Notes: generated from the letters alone by a model not told the origin. Counted from the stretch's first letter, positions 18,598-28,176 are shown. The stretch: 64,000 nucleotides of DNA from Petrimonas sp. IBARAKI (GCA_002356435.2 AP018040.2:2790001-2854000); one strand, 5' to 3'. Translations and numbers: made by a program.

Positions 18598-20352
18598 ATG
18601 AAACACTTGAAAAACTTCTTTTTAATAATAGGTAGTATTGTTTTGTTGGGTTCATGTACAGAAGAATGGCTGAAACCTGAAGCTAAATCTTTTTTTACTC
18701 CGGAAAATGTTTTCGTGGACAAAGAAGGCTTTGAATCTTTAGTAATTACAATGAGAAAAGATCTAAAAAGGGAATGTACAGGAAATATGCATTATATGTC
18801 GTTAGAGGCAGCGATGTCAGATTTAGCTTCACCCTGGTCGCAGTTAGATTTTTATAATTTAACTCCAAGTACTTCTCAATATTACCCTAACCTGACTTTT
18901 TTTACGGATGTGTATGGATTTATAAAAAACACAAACGTGTTAATATCCAGAATTGATGATATAAAATGGGTAAATGAAAATGAGCGGAATGCACTACTTG
19001 CTGAAGCTTTATGGTTTAGGGCTTATTGGTATTACAGATTAATCAATTCATACGGAGACGTTCCATTCATTAATGCTGAAGTTACTAGCCCGAAACTTGA
19101 CTTTTATACACATAGTAGATGGGCAATATTAAATAAAATTCAAGAAGATGTGGAATTTGCGGCAAAATGGTTACCTATAAAAGCTGAACCGGGTGCTGTA
19201 TCTAAAGCGGCTGCAGAACATCTTCTCACGAAAATTTACCTGGCAAATTTAAATTTCGACAAGGCTATTGAAGTATCTACACAAATAATAAATGGACCTT
19301 ATTCATTAATGACTGAAAGATTTGGAGTTGATGCTGCCAATCCGGTTCGTAACCTTATCTGGGATTTGCATAGGCCTAAAAATTTCAATATCACTGCCAA
19401 TAAAGAAACTATTCTAGCCACAGTGGACCGATATGAAGCACCTCCCACAGCACGATCTGCAGGCTTATTTACCATGCGTTTATATAATCCGGCATTTATC
19501 CAACCCGCTGTTCTGGATAGCGAAGGGAAGCCTGGAATGGTAGCCTCAGGCCCTATGTACGATTCTTTAGGCAGAGGAAATTCGAATGCCCGATTAACAG
19601 CTCATTATCAATATGGAATATGGAACATAAAAGGAGAAACGTGGAAAAGCACATCCGATTTAAGAAGAGCAGACATCAACTGGGTAGACACTTCTGAATT
19701 TTTATACAACAATCCCAAGTCAGTCGATTTCGGCAAGCCTGTACAAACAAGATATTTTGCTAATCCAATTGACACTTTTAGGCATATTTATGCAATACCC
19801 CACTACATTATGTACGTACCTGAGGATGATCCAAAAGTTACCCCGCAGGGAGGAAACGGTGACTGGTATATTTTCAGAATGGCCGAAACTTATTTGTTAC
19901 GTGCTGAGGCTTACTTCTGGAAAAATGAATTATCATTGGCGGCCAATGACATTAACAAAGTAAGGACCCGGGCAAAGGCCATTCCTATTGATCCACAAGA
20001 AGTCTCCCTTGATTTCATATTGGATGAACGGGCTCGGGAATTATTTGCTGAAGAACCTCGCCATTCGGAACTGTTAAGAGTTTCCTACATACTCGCAAAA
20101 CTTGGTAAAGATGGTTATAGCCTAAATGCCTTTAGTGAGAAAAATTTTTATTACGATAGAGTGATGAAATACAACAAAACGTATGAACAAAAGGTTACTT
20201 TATTGAATAATACGGCAACAATGGCTCCTTTCCACGCTTTGTGGCCTATCCCCGATAAAGTTATTATGGCTAATACTCTGGGAGTAATTAATCAGAATAC
20301 AGGTTATGACGGGGCGGAGAAGAACGTGGCTCCCTTAGAAACAATTGAATAG
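18598..20352 (+). CDS. SusD/RagB-family glycan-binding surface lipoprotein
   Basis: 584 residues with lipoprotein signal ending VLLGSC (Cys20). SusD features: 'EALWFRAYWYYRLINSYGDVPFI' style helix-turn near residue 140, 'FRMAETYLLRAEAYF' near 425, 'ILDERARELFAEEPRHSELLR' near 475, and a C-terminal 'ALWPIPDKVI...NQNTGYDG' end. It pairs with the SusC encoded immediately upstream and should cap it on the cell surface. A large hairpin with a T-run follows in the intergenic DNA, so this SusCD transcript may end there. Confidence 0.95.
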   Translation: MKHLKNFFLIIGSIVLLGSCTEEWLKPEAKSFFTPENVFVDKEGFESLVITMRKDLKRECTGNMHYMSLEAAMSDLASPWSQLDFYNLTPSTSQYYPNLTFFTDVYGFIKNTNVLISRIDDIKWVNENERNALLAEALWFRAYWYYRLINSYGDVPFINAEVTSPKLDFYTHSRWAILNKIQEDVEFAAKWLPIKAEPGAVSKAAAEHLLTKIYLANLNFDKAIEVSTQIINGPYSLMTERFGVDAANPVRNLIWDLHRPKNFNITANKETILATVDRYEAPPTARSAGLFTMRLYNPAFIQPAVLDSEGKPGMVASGPMYDSLGRGNSNARLTAHYQYGIWNIKGETWKSTSDLRRADINWVDTSEFLYNNPKSVDFGKPVQTRYFANPIDTFRHIYAIPHYIMYVPEDDPKVTPQGGNGDWYIFRMAETYLLRAEAYFWKNELSLAANDINKVRTRAKAIPIDPQEVSLDFILDERARELFAEEPRHSELLRVSYILAKLGKDGYSLNAFSEKNFYYDRVMKYNKTYEQKVTLLNNTATMAPFHALWPIPDKVIMANTLGVINQNTGYDGAEKNVAPLETIE

Positions 20353-20390
20353 GCACAGCCTTCAGATTACATCCGTATTAACATAAGAAA

Positions 20391-20498
20391 TGATGTTCTT
20401 AAAGGAAACGTAAAGGTGCGCCAAGGTTTTCAATAGAAAGTGAAAACATAATTTATTTTCAAATCCATTGACGCATCTTTACGTTTTTTCACATCATA
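20391..20498 (+). terminator. Large imperfect hairpin after second susD
   Basis: ACGTAAAGGTGCG (20408-20420) can pair with CGCATCTTTACGT (20472-20484) with a single G-T wobble, followed by a run of T. An outer arm, ATGATGT (20391-20397) with ACATCAT (20492-20498), extends it. The 51-nt loop contains further small inverted repeats. It may terminate the SusCD transcript. Confidence 0.55.
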
Positions 20499-20571
20499 GT
20501 CATTAAACGTATTTCGATGATTTTCAGGTACAATTACTTATTATTTTAAAATAAACAAATACACTAGTTCT

Positions 20572-21693
20572 ATGATAAATCGCAGAGAATTCATTAAACT
20601 AACAACGGCCGCCGGTGTCGCCTCCAGCATCCCATCAATTGTTTTTTCACAAGCAAAACAAAAAGAAGAAAAAAAATCAGGTGCGTCGCCACTGATCTGG
20701 GCAAACCTGTTGCACTTAAGCACCAATATGTGGGAAGATCACCCTTATATAAAGAGAAACAGCATATGGTCAGATATCGTAGAAGAAGAAATTCACAGGG
20801 ATGATTATAAATGTAAAACATGCCAAGATTCATTGGCGTGGGGTATGCGAGGATACAGACCTTTTTTAGTATTTGAAGAACCGGTGTGGAATACCGTGCT
20901 CAATAAAATGGCGGATGCGGGAATGAACATGGTTATCATTGACCTGGGAGATGCCGTGAAATACGAAAGTCACCCGGAGATTGCCGTGAAAAATGCGTGG
21001 TCCGTCGACAAATTAAGGTCGGAGCTCACTAAGATTCGTAATCTGGGCATGGAGCCCATCCCAAAGTTGAACTTTGCAACTTCACACGACGCATGGCTGG
21101 GAGAATATTCCAGAATGGTATCCACAAGCAGATATTATTCAGTTTGTAAAGATCTTATCCAGGAAACCATCGAAATATTTGACACCCCCCGCTTTTTTCA
21201 TTTGGGAATGGACGAAGAAACCGCACACCATCAACGAAATCACAACTATGCCGTTATGCGCCAAAACGATCTGTGGTGGGATGACCTTCATTTCTACATC
21301 AACGAGGTGGAGAAAAAAGGTGTCCGCTCCTGGATATGGTCGGATTACGGGTGGAGACATCCCGAAATGTTCTTCAAGAAAATGCCCAAGTCCGTATTGC
21401 AAAGCAACTGGTATTACGGTGCCGGATTTGATTTGACCCAATTAAAAGAACCGACAAAAAGCTACGTCAAGTTCTACAACGACCTTGAAAATTACGGATA
21501 CGATCAAGTGCCCACCGGAAGCAATTGGAGCAACAATACCAATATGGAGGACACGGTGGACTATTGTAAGAAAACTATTGATCCCTCCCGCCTGCTAGGA
21601 TTTATGACGGCACCCTGGCTGCCGACGTTATCCACTTGTATAAATGAGCATATAGAGGCTATCAATCAAATAAACAGAGCTATTAAAAAATAG
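20572..21693 (+). CDS. Tat-exported GH20-like TIM-barrel protein
   Basis: 373 residues beginning MINRREFIKLTTAAG, a twin-arginine signal, with cleavage near VFSQ27. The body has a TIM-barrel rhythm and the motif FHLGMDEE (209-216), which resembles the catalytic HxGxDE strand of GH20-type beta-hexosaminidases, where the Asp orients the acetamido group and the Glu is the acid. Other visible motifs are MVIIDLGDAVKYESHPE (120-136) and SWIWSDYGW. It is much shorter than classical GH20 enzymes and lacks their N-terminal domain. I infer a periplasmic hydrolase acting on an amino-sugar or related glycan; no family can be named with certainty. It is the first enzyme after the second SusCD. Confidence 0.6.
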   Translation: MINRREFIKLTTAAGVASSIPSIVFSQAKQKEEKKSGASPLIWANLLHLSTNMWEDHPYIKRNSIWSDIVEEEIHRDDYKCKTCQDSLAWGMRGYRPFLVFEEPVWNTVLNKMADAGMNMVIIDLGDAVKYESHPEIAVKNAWSVDKLRSELTKIRNLGMEPIPKLNFATSHDAWLGEYSRMVSTSRYYSVCKDLIQETIEIFDTPRFFHLGMDEETAHHQRNHNYAVMRQNDLWWDDLHFYINEVEKKGVRSWIWSDYGWRHPEMFFKKMPKSVLQSNWYYGAGFDLTQLKEPTKSYVKFYNDLENYGYDQVPTGSNWSNNTNMEDTVDYCKKTIDPSRLLGFMTAPWLPTLSTCINEHIEAINQINRAIKK

Positions 21694-21817
21694 CCATTAA
21701 TCATTCCGCGTTACAATTCCTGAAGTAAAAACATGTCCAATGCCTATTGGCTTAAAACATATGCTGAGGGTACCAAGATAACTGGATAAGGAATACATGT
21801 CAGAACAGACTCGTAAA

Positions 21818-22828
21818 ATGAAAATAATTTCTATAATCATCGTTGGGGTGTTTTTAAATAATCTTGGGATTATTCCAACCTTTCGTTTACAAGCACAACA
21901 GATAAGTGAAAATAATAAAATTATTAAATTTGACGACACCCGAAAAGCCAACTGGGACAACGAGTTCAATTTGGTTAAGATCAAATCGGACGTAGATCAA
22001 AACGTGCAAAAAGCCTATTTCTACAAGTCAAAATCGAAAAGAGAAAAGCCCCTGATCGTAAGTTTACATTCCTGGAGTGGAGATTATACACAGCAAGATA
22101 GTCTGGCCGAATTTTGCAGAATAAACGATATAAACTACATCCATCCTGATTTTCGTGGACCCAACAACACTTTTCAATCCTGTGGGAGCAGTCTCGTTGT
22201 GTCCGATATCAATGATGCAATCGATTTTGCAATTGAAAATGCGAATGTAGATACCGACAAAATCTCTATAATCGGCGCCAGCGGAGGTGGATATGCCACA
22301 TTGTGCTGTTTTATGAACCTGGAACGAAAAATTTATAGATTCTCGGCCTGGGTGCCCATCACCGACCTGATAGCCTGGCACCATCAAAGTACAATACGAA
22401 AGAACAAATATGCGAAGGACATTCTGGATTGCATTGGCAAAGGCATAAAAGGGGGCCTTGATGAAGAGGAAGCAAAAAAGAGATCTCCAATTTTTCTTCC
22501 AACTCCTTTATCAAGGGTTTCACAAACTAAACTATTCATTTATACAGGAATATACGATGGAATTCAAGGAAGTGTGCCCATTACCCATTCTATCAACTTT
22601 TACAACAAACTCCTGCGGGACCTTTCCGAGAAGAATTTCTCCAAGTATGTTTCCGACAGCGAAAAACTAGAATTGCTGGAATTCAGAAAACCCATCGGAG
22701 AATTTGGGAATATTGCAGATCGAAGAGTTTGTTTAAAAAAAGAAACAAAAAACATAAAACTAATCGTTTTTGAAGGAGGACATGAAATGCTCACTAAATA
22801 TGCTTTTCAAGAAATTTTAAATGATTAA
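21818..22828 (+). CDS. Exported alpha/beta-hydrolase (prolyl-oligopeptidase/esterase type)
   Basis: 336 residues if started at the ATG at 21818, which begins the signal peptide directly (MKIISIIIVGVFLNN, cleavage near LQAQ); an in-frame ATG at 21797 adds seven polar residues. A catalytic Ser sits in GASGGGYA, an acid in YTGIYDGIQG and a His in FEGGHEML near the C-terminus. The SLHSWSGD strand supplies the oxyanion loop. It probably deacylates or cleaves glycan-linked esters in the periplasm. It lies between a GH20-like protein and a GH109-type enzyme, 103 and 101 bases away. Confidence 0.8.
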   Translation: MKIISIIIVGVFLNNLGIIPTFRLQAQQISENNKIIKFDDTRKANWDNEFNLVKIKSDVDQNVQKAYFYKSKSKREKPLIVSLHSWSGDYTQQDSLAEFCRINDINYIHPDFRGPNNTFQSCGSSLVVSDINDAIDFAIENANVDTDKISIIGASGGGYATLCCFMNLERKIYRFSAWVPITDLIAWHHQSTIRKNKYAKDILDCIGKGIKGGLDEEEAKKRSPIFLPTPLSRVSQTKLFIYTGIYDGIQGSVPITHSINFYNKLLRDLSEKNFSKYVSDSEKLELLEFRKPIGEFGNIADRRVCLKKETKNIKLIVFEGGHEMLTKYAFQEILND

Positions 22829-22929
22829 ATAAAGCTCAAGCGAAGTAATAACACATGAAAGCGATTGGTTTAAACAAACGACTTATTAATCCGATAACTA
22901 TAATTTTTTAAAACAATATCATTACAGCC

Positions 22930-24378
22930 ATGCAACTCAACAGAAGAAGTTTCCTTAAAATTGCCGGGGCGGCGGGAGTCGGCAGCATGCTCACCGGAAA
23001 ATTAACCGGAAGCGAATTGCCCCCCCAGCAGCAACCTCCGGCAAAACAGTTAAAATCCATATACCTGGAAGCCTACAAGAAGCATCCCCAAAGATTCAAC
23101 ATGTGCGGATACGCGGCGCCAAAAATAGACACGGTCAGGGTCGCATTCATAGGTGTGGGAGCACGCGGAAGCGCCGCCGTAGAGAGAGTCAGCTACATAG
23201 ATGGCGTCAGGATCATGGCCATCTGTGACGAGTTGCCCGAACAGGCGGAAAAAGCCAGGGCGAGAATCAAGACAACGGGTCATCCCGCAAAAGTCTTTGC
23301 GGGAAAGCAGGACTCCTGGAAGCAGGTATGTGAGAGGGAAGACATAGACCTTGTCTATATCACAACCCCGTGGGCTCTACACGCACCCATTGCCATCTAC
23401 GCCATGGAGCACGGAAAGCACGCGGCAGTAGAAATTCCCGCGGCCACGACCGTGCAGGATTGCTGGAGACTGGTGGAAACATCCGAGAAAACTAAAAAAC
23501 ACTGTGTCATTCTAGAAAACTGCTGCTATGACTTTTTTGAGTTGCTCACCCTGAACCTGGCACGAAACGGGTTCTTCGGCGATATCGTTCATTGCGAGGG
23601 AGCCTACATCCACGACATCGGGGAAAGCCTGTTTTTCAGGGGGAAGCCCGGACGAAGCTGGAGGCTGAAAGAAAACATGACAAGAAACGGGAGCTTGTAC
23701 CCCACTCACGGACTGGGGCCCGTTGCCCAAATCATGAACATAAACCGGGGAAACCGCATGGAGTACATGACATCAATGTCTACCGAAGACTTTCTAATGA
23801 ATAATCACGCCAAAAAGCTGGCGAAGGATGATGACTATTTCAAGCAATTCATCGACGCTCCCTTTAGGGGCAACATGAACTCCTCGCTGATCAGAACCGT
23901 GAAAGGACAAACAATCCTCATTCAGCACGATGTGACAACCCCAAGGCCCTATTCACGCTTACACTTAATAAGTGGAACCAAGGCTACGGCACAAAAATAC
24001 CCCCTGCCCGCAAGACTCTCCCGAGCGGAAAATCACACGGAATGGCTATCTGAAAGCGAATTCCAGGATATCGAGAAAAAATACAACCCCCCATTGATCC
24101 AACGGATGCAGGACATTGCTAAAAAAATTGGAGGACACGGGGGAATGGATTTTCTGATGGACTGGAGGCTCATCGATTGCCTGAGAAACGGGTTACCCGT
24201 GGACATGGACGTTTACGATGCCGCTTCATGGAGCGTGATCGGACCCTTGAGCCAATGGTCCGTCGCAAACAGGTCTACGCCAATTGACATACCCGACTTC
24301 ACTAACGGGGCCTGGGCCCTGAACCAGCCACATGACATATCACTGCTAAAGGGTGGTAATACAGACGTAAGGGTATAA
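22930..24378 (+). CDS. GH109-type NAD-dependent glycosidase, Tat-exported
   Basis: 482 residues starting MQLNRRSFLKIAGAAG, a twin-arginine signal. The glycine-rich NAD loop is GVGARG (75-80). Family-defining positions are present: Glu196 in LENCCYD, Tyr226-x-His228 in AYIHD, Tyr257-x-x-His260 in LYPTHG, TPRPYSR, and GGHGGMDFLMDWRL. The gap between the YxH and YPTH motifs is 29 residues, shorter than I recall for the characterised enzyme, so this may be a distinct subgroup. Tat export fits an enzyme that folds around NAD in the cytoplasm. DNA here is visibly GC-richer than in its paralogue at 26597-28072, which hints at separate histories. Confidence 0.87.
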   Translation: MQLNRRSFLKIAGAAGVGSMLTGKLTGSELPPQQQPPAKQLKSIYLEAYKKHPQRFNMCGYAAPKIDTVRVAFIGVGARGSAAVERVSYIDGVRIMAICDELPEQAEKARARIKTTGHPAKVFAGKQDSWKQVCEREDIDLVYITTPWALHAPIAIYAMEHGKHAAVEIPAATTVQDCWRLVETSEKTKKHCVILENCCYDFFELLTLNLARNGFFGDIVHCEGAYIHDIGESLFFRGKPGRSWRLKENMTRNGSLYPTHGLGPVAQIMNINRGNRMEYMTSMSTEDFLMNNHAKKLAKDDDYFKQFIDAPFRGNMNSSLIRTVKGQTILIQHDVTTPRPYSRLHLISGTKATAQKYPLPARLSRAENHTEWLSESEFQDIEKKYNPPLIQRMQDIAKKIGGHGGMDFLMDWRLIDCLRNGLPVDMDVYDAASWSVIGPLSQWSVANRSTPIDIPDFTNGAWALNQPHDISLLKGGNTDVRV

Positions 24379-24461
24379 AGAAATAAAGAATGAAAAAATT
24401 ATACTCCTGAAATCAATCAATCCGACTTATAGGTAAATATATATGATTAATTCTAAAAAAA

Positions 24462-24968
24462 ATGACGTATAAATCCTACTATTCAAAAAAACAACTGTTA
24501 TTTCTGTTAACGTTGAGATTTTTATTGGGTTGGCACATTCTATATGAGGGAATATCCAAGGTTTTAAATCCTCAATGGTCGTCAATAGGCTTTTTACAAG
24601 AATCCCAATGGATTTTATCCGGCTTTTCGAGGTGGATAATATCTAACGGACAATTGCTTTCAATGGTAGACTTCCTTAATACGTGGGGATTAGTGGCTAT
24701 TGGATTAGGGATTATTTTAGGTTTTTTATTTAAACCAGCAACTATTGCAGGATCGATATTACTGTTAGTCTATTATTTAAGTGCTCCTCCTCTTGTGGGA
24801 TTGGAATATAGCGTTGTAACAGATGGAAGCAACCTGATTGTTAATAAAATACTGATTGAATCAGTTGCTCTTTTTGGACTATTCCTTTTTCCTACAAATA
24901 AAACCTTCGGATTAGATTTTTTTACCAGTACAATTTTTAAAAAGCATATAAATGGAAGAGGTAAATAA
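24462..24968 (+). CDS. DoxX-like integral membrane protein
   Basis: 168 residues with four predicted membrane segments (about 11-30, 68-90, 93-113 and 125-147) and the DoxX-like opening 'LRFLLGWHILYEGISKVLNP'. DoxX proteins are small four-helix membrane proteins, some of which are quinone-linked. The gene overlaps the next one by 17 bases, so translation is likely coupled. Its partner is a Tat-exported Gfo/Idh/MocA oxidoreductase, which suggests the membrane protein could accept electrons from, or anchor, that enzyme. This functional link is inference; the fold assignment is fairly firm. Confidence 0.8.
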   Translation: MTYKSYYSKKQLLFLLTLRFLLGWHILYEGISKVLNPQWSSIGFLQESQWILSGFSRWIISNGQLLSMVDFLNTWGLVAIGLGIILGFLFKPATIAGSILLLVYYLSAPPLVGLEYSVVTDGSNLIVNKILIESVALFGLFLFPTNKTFGLDFFTSTIFKKHINGRGK

Positions 24969-26556
24969 AAACATAAGCCAACCGACAAACAACCCTGATG
25001 GAAACGAAAGAGTTGAAAAAACCCAATCAGGAGGTATCTCAAGAAGAACTGTTATAAAAGCGCTAGCCGGAGTACCTGTAGCGGGTTTATTTGGTTTTAA
25101 CTTGTTGAAAAAAAATAATTATGAAAAGAATAAAAGAAACGATATTTTAAAAGAGTTAGGTTTCGATCAAATGGAGTTTCCCGTTCCTGACTATGGTAAT
25201 AAAGCACCTAAAGAAATAATTCGCATCGGTTTTATCGGTTTTGGGACAAGAGCTCAAGCCCTAGCAAAAGGATTAGGATTCATTCATCCTGACGAAATGA
25301 TTAGGCTGAAGAAGAATAATAGTTTGGTAAATTGGCTGGAACAAGAAAATTTACATGTTTCGATTACGGGGATATGTGATGTTTTTGATTTACATGCTGA
25401 GAAAGGAATAGTAACTGCGGACAACAATATTTTCTCCGGAACTAAACAATATCCGGTTAAAAGATATCTCCATTATCAGGACATGCTAGCAGACAAGGAT
25501 ATTGATGCGGTCGTAATCGCTACTCCGGATCATCACCATGCTCTTATGGCCATTGAAGCTGCAAAAGCCAACAAACATGTCTATTTGGAGAAAAGCGTGG
25601 CCCATTCGGAAGAAGAATTAAATGAGTTATATAAAGTAATAAAAAGTAGCAATATCACTTTTCAACTCGGTCATCAAATAACTCAAAGCACTGTCTTTAA
25701 ACAAGCTAAGGAAATTATTGATAAAGATATTTTAGGAAAAATAACTTTAGTACAAACAACAACCAACCGAAATACTTCAGAGGGAGCTTGGATTAGGCAT
25801 CTGGACAGCAAAGGAAATCCTAAACCGGGGAATGATAGAAATATTGATTGGAAACAATGGTTAGGAACCACTCCTTTCGTTCCGTTTAGTATCGAGAGAT
25901 TTTATAATTGGACACAGTGGTTTGCCTACGACACGGGGATGATCGGGCAATTATTTACTCATGAATTTGATGCTGTGAACCAATTGTTAAGGCTTGGGAT
26001 CCCCAAGTCGGTATCATCTTCAGGTGGTATTTATTACTGGAAAGATAAAAGAGAAATTCCCGACTCTTTGCATTGTGTATTTGAATATCCGGAAAGAGAC
26101 CTAACTTTAATGTATAGTGGTAATTTGGCTTCAAGTAGAAATCGCGGCCGGGTTTTTATGGGACATGACGCTTCGATGGAGTTAGGAAACAGCATAAGTA
26201 TAACAATTGATAGAAACTCTACCAAATACAAGACAGGAATAGCTAATGGATTATTAGATACAACTTCTCCTATGGTATCATTTAATTCCAATTTGGGACA
26301 AATAGATGCAGTTACATCAGCGTCGGAAAAATATTATGCAGATCGTGGATTAACCAACACCGTCATTAACGGTCGTCAGGTTGATGTTACGCATCTACAC
26401 TTACGCGAGTGGCTTAATGGCATTAGAGAAAATAAAACACCCAGCGCAAATATTGATGTCGCATATGAAGAAGGTATTGCGTGCTTAATGGCACACTATT
26501 CTTATCTGGAAAAACGTCAAGTCTTCTGGGACAAAGAAAATAAAAAAATAATTTAA
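24952..26556 (+). CDS. Tat-exported Gfo/Idh/MocA family oxidoreductase, coupled to DoxX-like protein
   Basis: 534 residues. A polar 28-residue tail precedes the twin-arginine signal SRRTVIKALAGVPVAG, so the signal is unusually far from the start; the 17-base overlap with the DoxX-like gene supports this start. The Rossmann motif is IGFIGFGTRAQA. The usual EKP motif reads YLEKSVAH, with Ser in place of Pro. A C-terminal 'HLREWLNGIRENKTPSANIDVAYEEG' segment is typical of exported family members. It has no GH109 signature. I infer a periplasmic or membrane-associated sugar dehydrogenase that may pass electrons to the membrane partner. Confidence 0.83.
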   Translation: MEEVNKNISQPTNNPDGNERVEKTQSGGISRRTVIKALAGVPVAGLFGFNLLKKNNYEKNKRNDILKELGFDQMEFPVPDYGNKAPKEIIRIGFIGFGTRAQALAKGLGFIHPDEMIRLKKNNSLVNWLEQENLHVSITGICDVFDLHAEKGIVTADNNIFSGTKQYPVKRYLHYQDMLADKDIDAVVIATPDHHHALMAIEAAKANKHVYLEKSVAHSEEELNELYKVIKSSNITFQLGHQITQSTVFKQAKEIIDKDILGKITLVQTTTNRNTSEGAWIRHLDSKGNPKPGNDRNIDWKQWLGTTPFVPFSIERFYNWTQWFAYDTGMIGQLFTHEFDAVNQLLRLGIPKSVSSSGGIYYWKDKREIPDSLHCVFEYPERDLTLMYSGNLASSRNRGRVFMGHDASMELGNSISITIDRNSTKYKTGIANGLLDTTSPMVSFNSNLGQIDAVTSASEKYYADRGLTNTVINGRQVDVTHLHLREWLNGIRENKTPSANIDVAYEEGIACLMAHYSYLEKRQVFWDKENKKII

Positions 26557-26596
26557 TTTTTAATCAAAAATATATTAATCCTGATTATTTACAACT

Positions 26597-28072
26597 ATGA
26601 AGACAAGTAGAAGAACTTTTTTAAAATCAGCCGGGACCCTTACTGCTGGAGTAGTAATAAGCCCAAGCATTATTTCATGTAATAAATCAAAAAATGAAGA
26701 TGTAAAATTCCTCAACACCTTAAATGAGGTTCGGAAATCCAGAAAACAGCACTTTAACATGTGCGGATATGCGGCTCCACCTTTGGAAACTGTACGTATT
26801 GGTTTTATCGGATTAGGGAACAGGGGGCCTTCATCACTTCGGAGACTGTGCTTGATTGATGGCGTTGAAATAAAAGCAATTTGTGATGTTCGTCCCGAAA
26901 GCTTGGCAAAAGGACGAAAGATTCTCGCTGATACAGGTCTGCCTCCTGCAGATGAATATGGTAAAACAGAGGATGACTGGAAGAATATGTGCGACAGGAA
27001 TGACATTGATTTAATATATCAGGTAACTCCCTGGAGATTGCATACACCTGTTTCTGTATATGCCATGGAGCACGATAAACATGCAGTTGTTGAAATGCCT
27101 GCTGCGCTGACTATTGAAGATTGTTGGAAATTGGTTGAAACTTCCGAACGCACAAAGAAACATTGTATGATGCTGGAAAACTGTTGTTATGATTTTTTTG
27201 AAATGCAGGTATTAAACATGGCCAGACAAGGGGTGTTCGGAGAAATAATACATGCAGAGGCGGCTTACATACATGATCAGTTGGGCATCGCATTCGGGAA
27301 AAGTTACCCTGAGATGTGGTTGTTAAAAGAAAGCCAAACAAGGAATGGCAACCATTATCCCACACACGGATTAGGGCCTGTGTGTCAGGTCATGAATATT
27401 AACAGGGGAGACAGGATGACTAAATTGGTATCCATGCAGTCCAATGATTTCACGTATGGGCCAGAAGCTCATCGATTAGCCCAGCAAGATGATTTTTATA
27501 AAGAGTTCGACACCGATTCTTACAGGGGCAACATGAATACATCCATTATAAAAACTGAAAAAGGACGGACAATTATGCTCCAACACGATGTTTCGAGTCC
27601 GCGCCCATATTCAAGGATTTACATGGTTAGTGGAACGAAAGCGGTAGCTCAAAAATGGCCGCTTCCACCACGTATAAGTCTGGGAAACCATGAATGGTTG
27701 TCTGAAGCAGAGATGAAAGAGTTGGAAGAAAAATATACTCCGCCTATTGTTAAGAAAGTGGGTGATTTAGCCAAAAAAGTGGGTGGACACGGTGGAATGG
27801 ACTTTATGATGGACTGGCGTCTTATCGATTGTTTAAGAAACGGATTACCCCTGGATCAAAATGTTTACGATGCTGCCTTGTGGAGTTCAATGGTCGCACT
27901 TACAGAATGGTCCGTAGCCAACGATTCTGAGCCGATAGAAGTTCCGGATTTTACGTGCGGCGCTTATAAAGCAAATCAACCCATTGACATTAGCATGGAA
28001 AAAGGCGGCAATACAGGAGTCAGACTTGAAAGCATAAAAACAGATGAGTCTGTGAAACAGCAAAACGTATAA
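26597..28072 (+). CDS. GH109-type NAD-dependent glycosidase, Tat-lipoprotein
   Basis: 491 residues. The signal combines a twin-arginine motif (SRRTFLK) with a lipobox SIISC (Cys28), so it is probably exported folded and then lipidated. NAD loop GFIGLGNRG (69-77); Glu194 in LENCCYD; Tyr224-x-His226 in AYIHD; Tyr254-x-x-His257 in HYPTHG; SPRPYSR; GGHGGMDFMMDWRL. It is closer to the Tat-exported paralogue at 22930 (shared FNMCGYAAP near residues 53-61) than to the lipoprotein at 9625. It lies 40 bases after the DoxX-coupled oxidoreductase. Substrate class is inferred as an alpha-linked amino sugar. Confidence 0.87.
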   Translation: MKTSRRTFLKSAGTLTAGVVISPSIISCNKSKNEDVKFLNTLNEVRKSRKQHFNMCGYAAPPLETVRIGFIGLGNRGPSSLRRLCLIDGVEIKAICDVRPESLAKGRKILADTGLPPADEYGKTEDDWKNMCDRNDIDLIYQVTPWRLHTPVSVYAMEHDKHAVVEMPAALTIEDCWKLVETSERTKKHCMMLENCCYDFFEMQVLNMARQGVFGEIIHAEAAYIHDQLGIAFGKSYPEMWLLKESQTRNGNHYPTHGLGPVCQVMNINRGDRMTKLVSMQSNDFTYGPEAHRLAQQDDFYKEFDTDSYRGNMNTSIIKTEKGRTIMLQHDVSSPRPYSRIYMVSGTKAVAQKWPLPPRISLGNHEWLSEAEMKELEEKYTPPIVKKVGDLAKKVGGHGGMDFMMDWRLIDCLRNGLPLDQNVYDAALWSSMVALTEWSVANDSEPIEVPDFTCGAYKANQPIDISMEKGGNTGVRLESIKTDESVKQQNV

Positions 28073-28145
28073 CAAATGCTCTCCAGATCATCTTCATTAA
28101 ACTTTCACAAGTAAAAGAGATTTAAGTATAGCCAATTTAAGGCAG

Positions 28146-28176
28146 TTTAGTCTCAACTAAAGAATTTATACATTTG
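28146..28176 (+). promoter_or_regulatory. Candidate Bacteroidota promoter for the sugar transporter gene
   Basis: TACATTTG at 28169-28176 matches the Bacteroidota -7 consensus TAnnTTTG exactly, and TTTA at 28146-28149, 19 bases upstream, is one base from the -33 TTTG box. The start codon of the transporter is 87 bases downstream. Confidence 0.45.
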
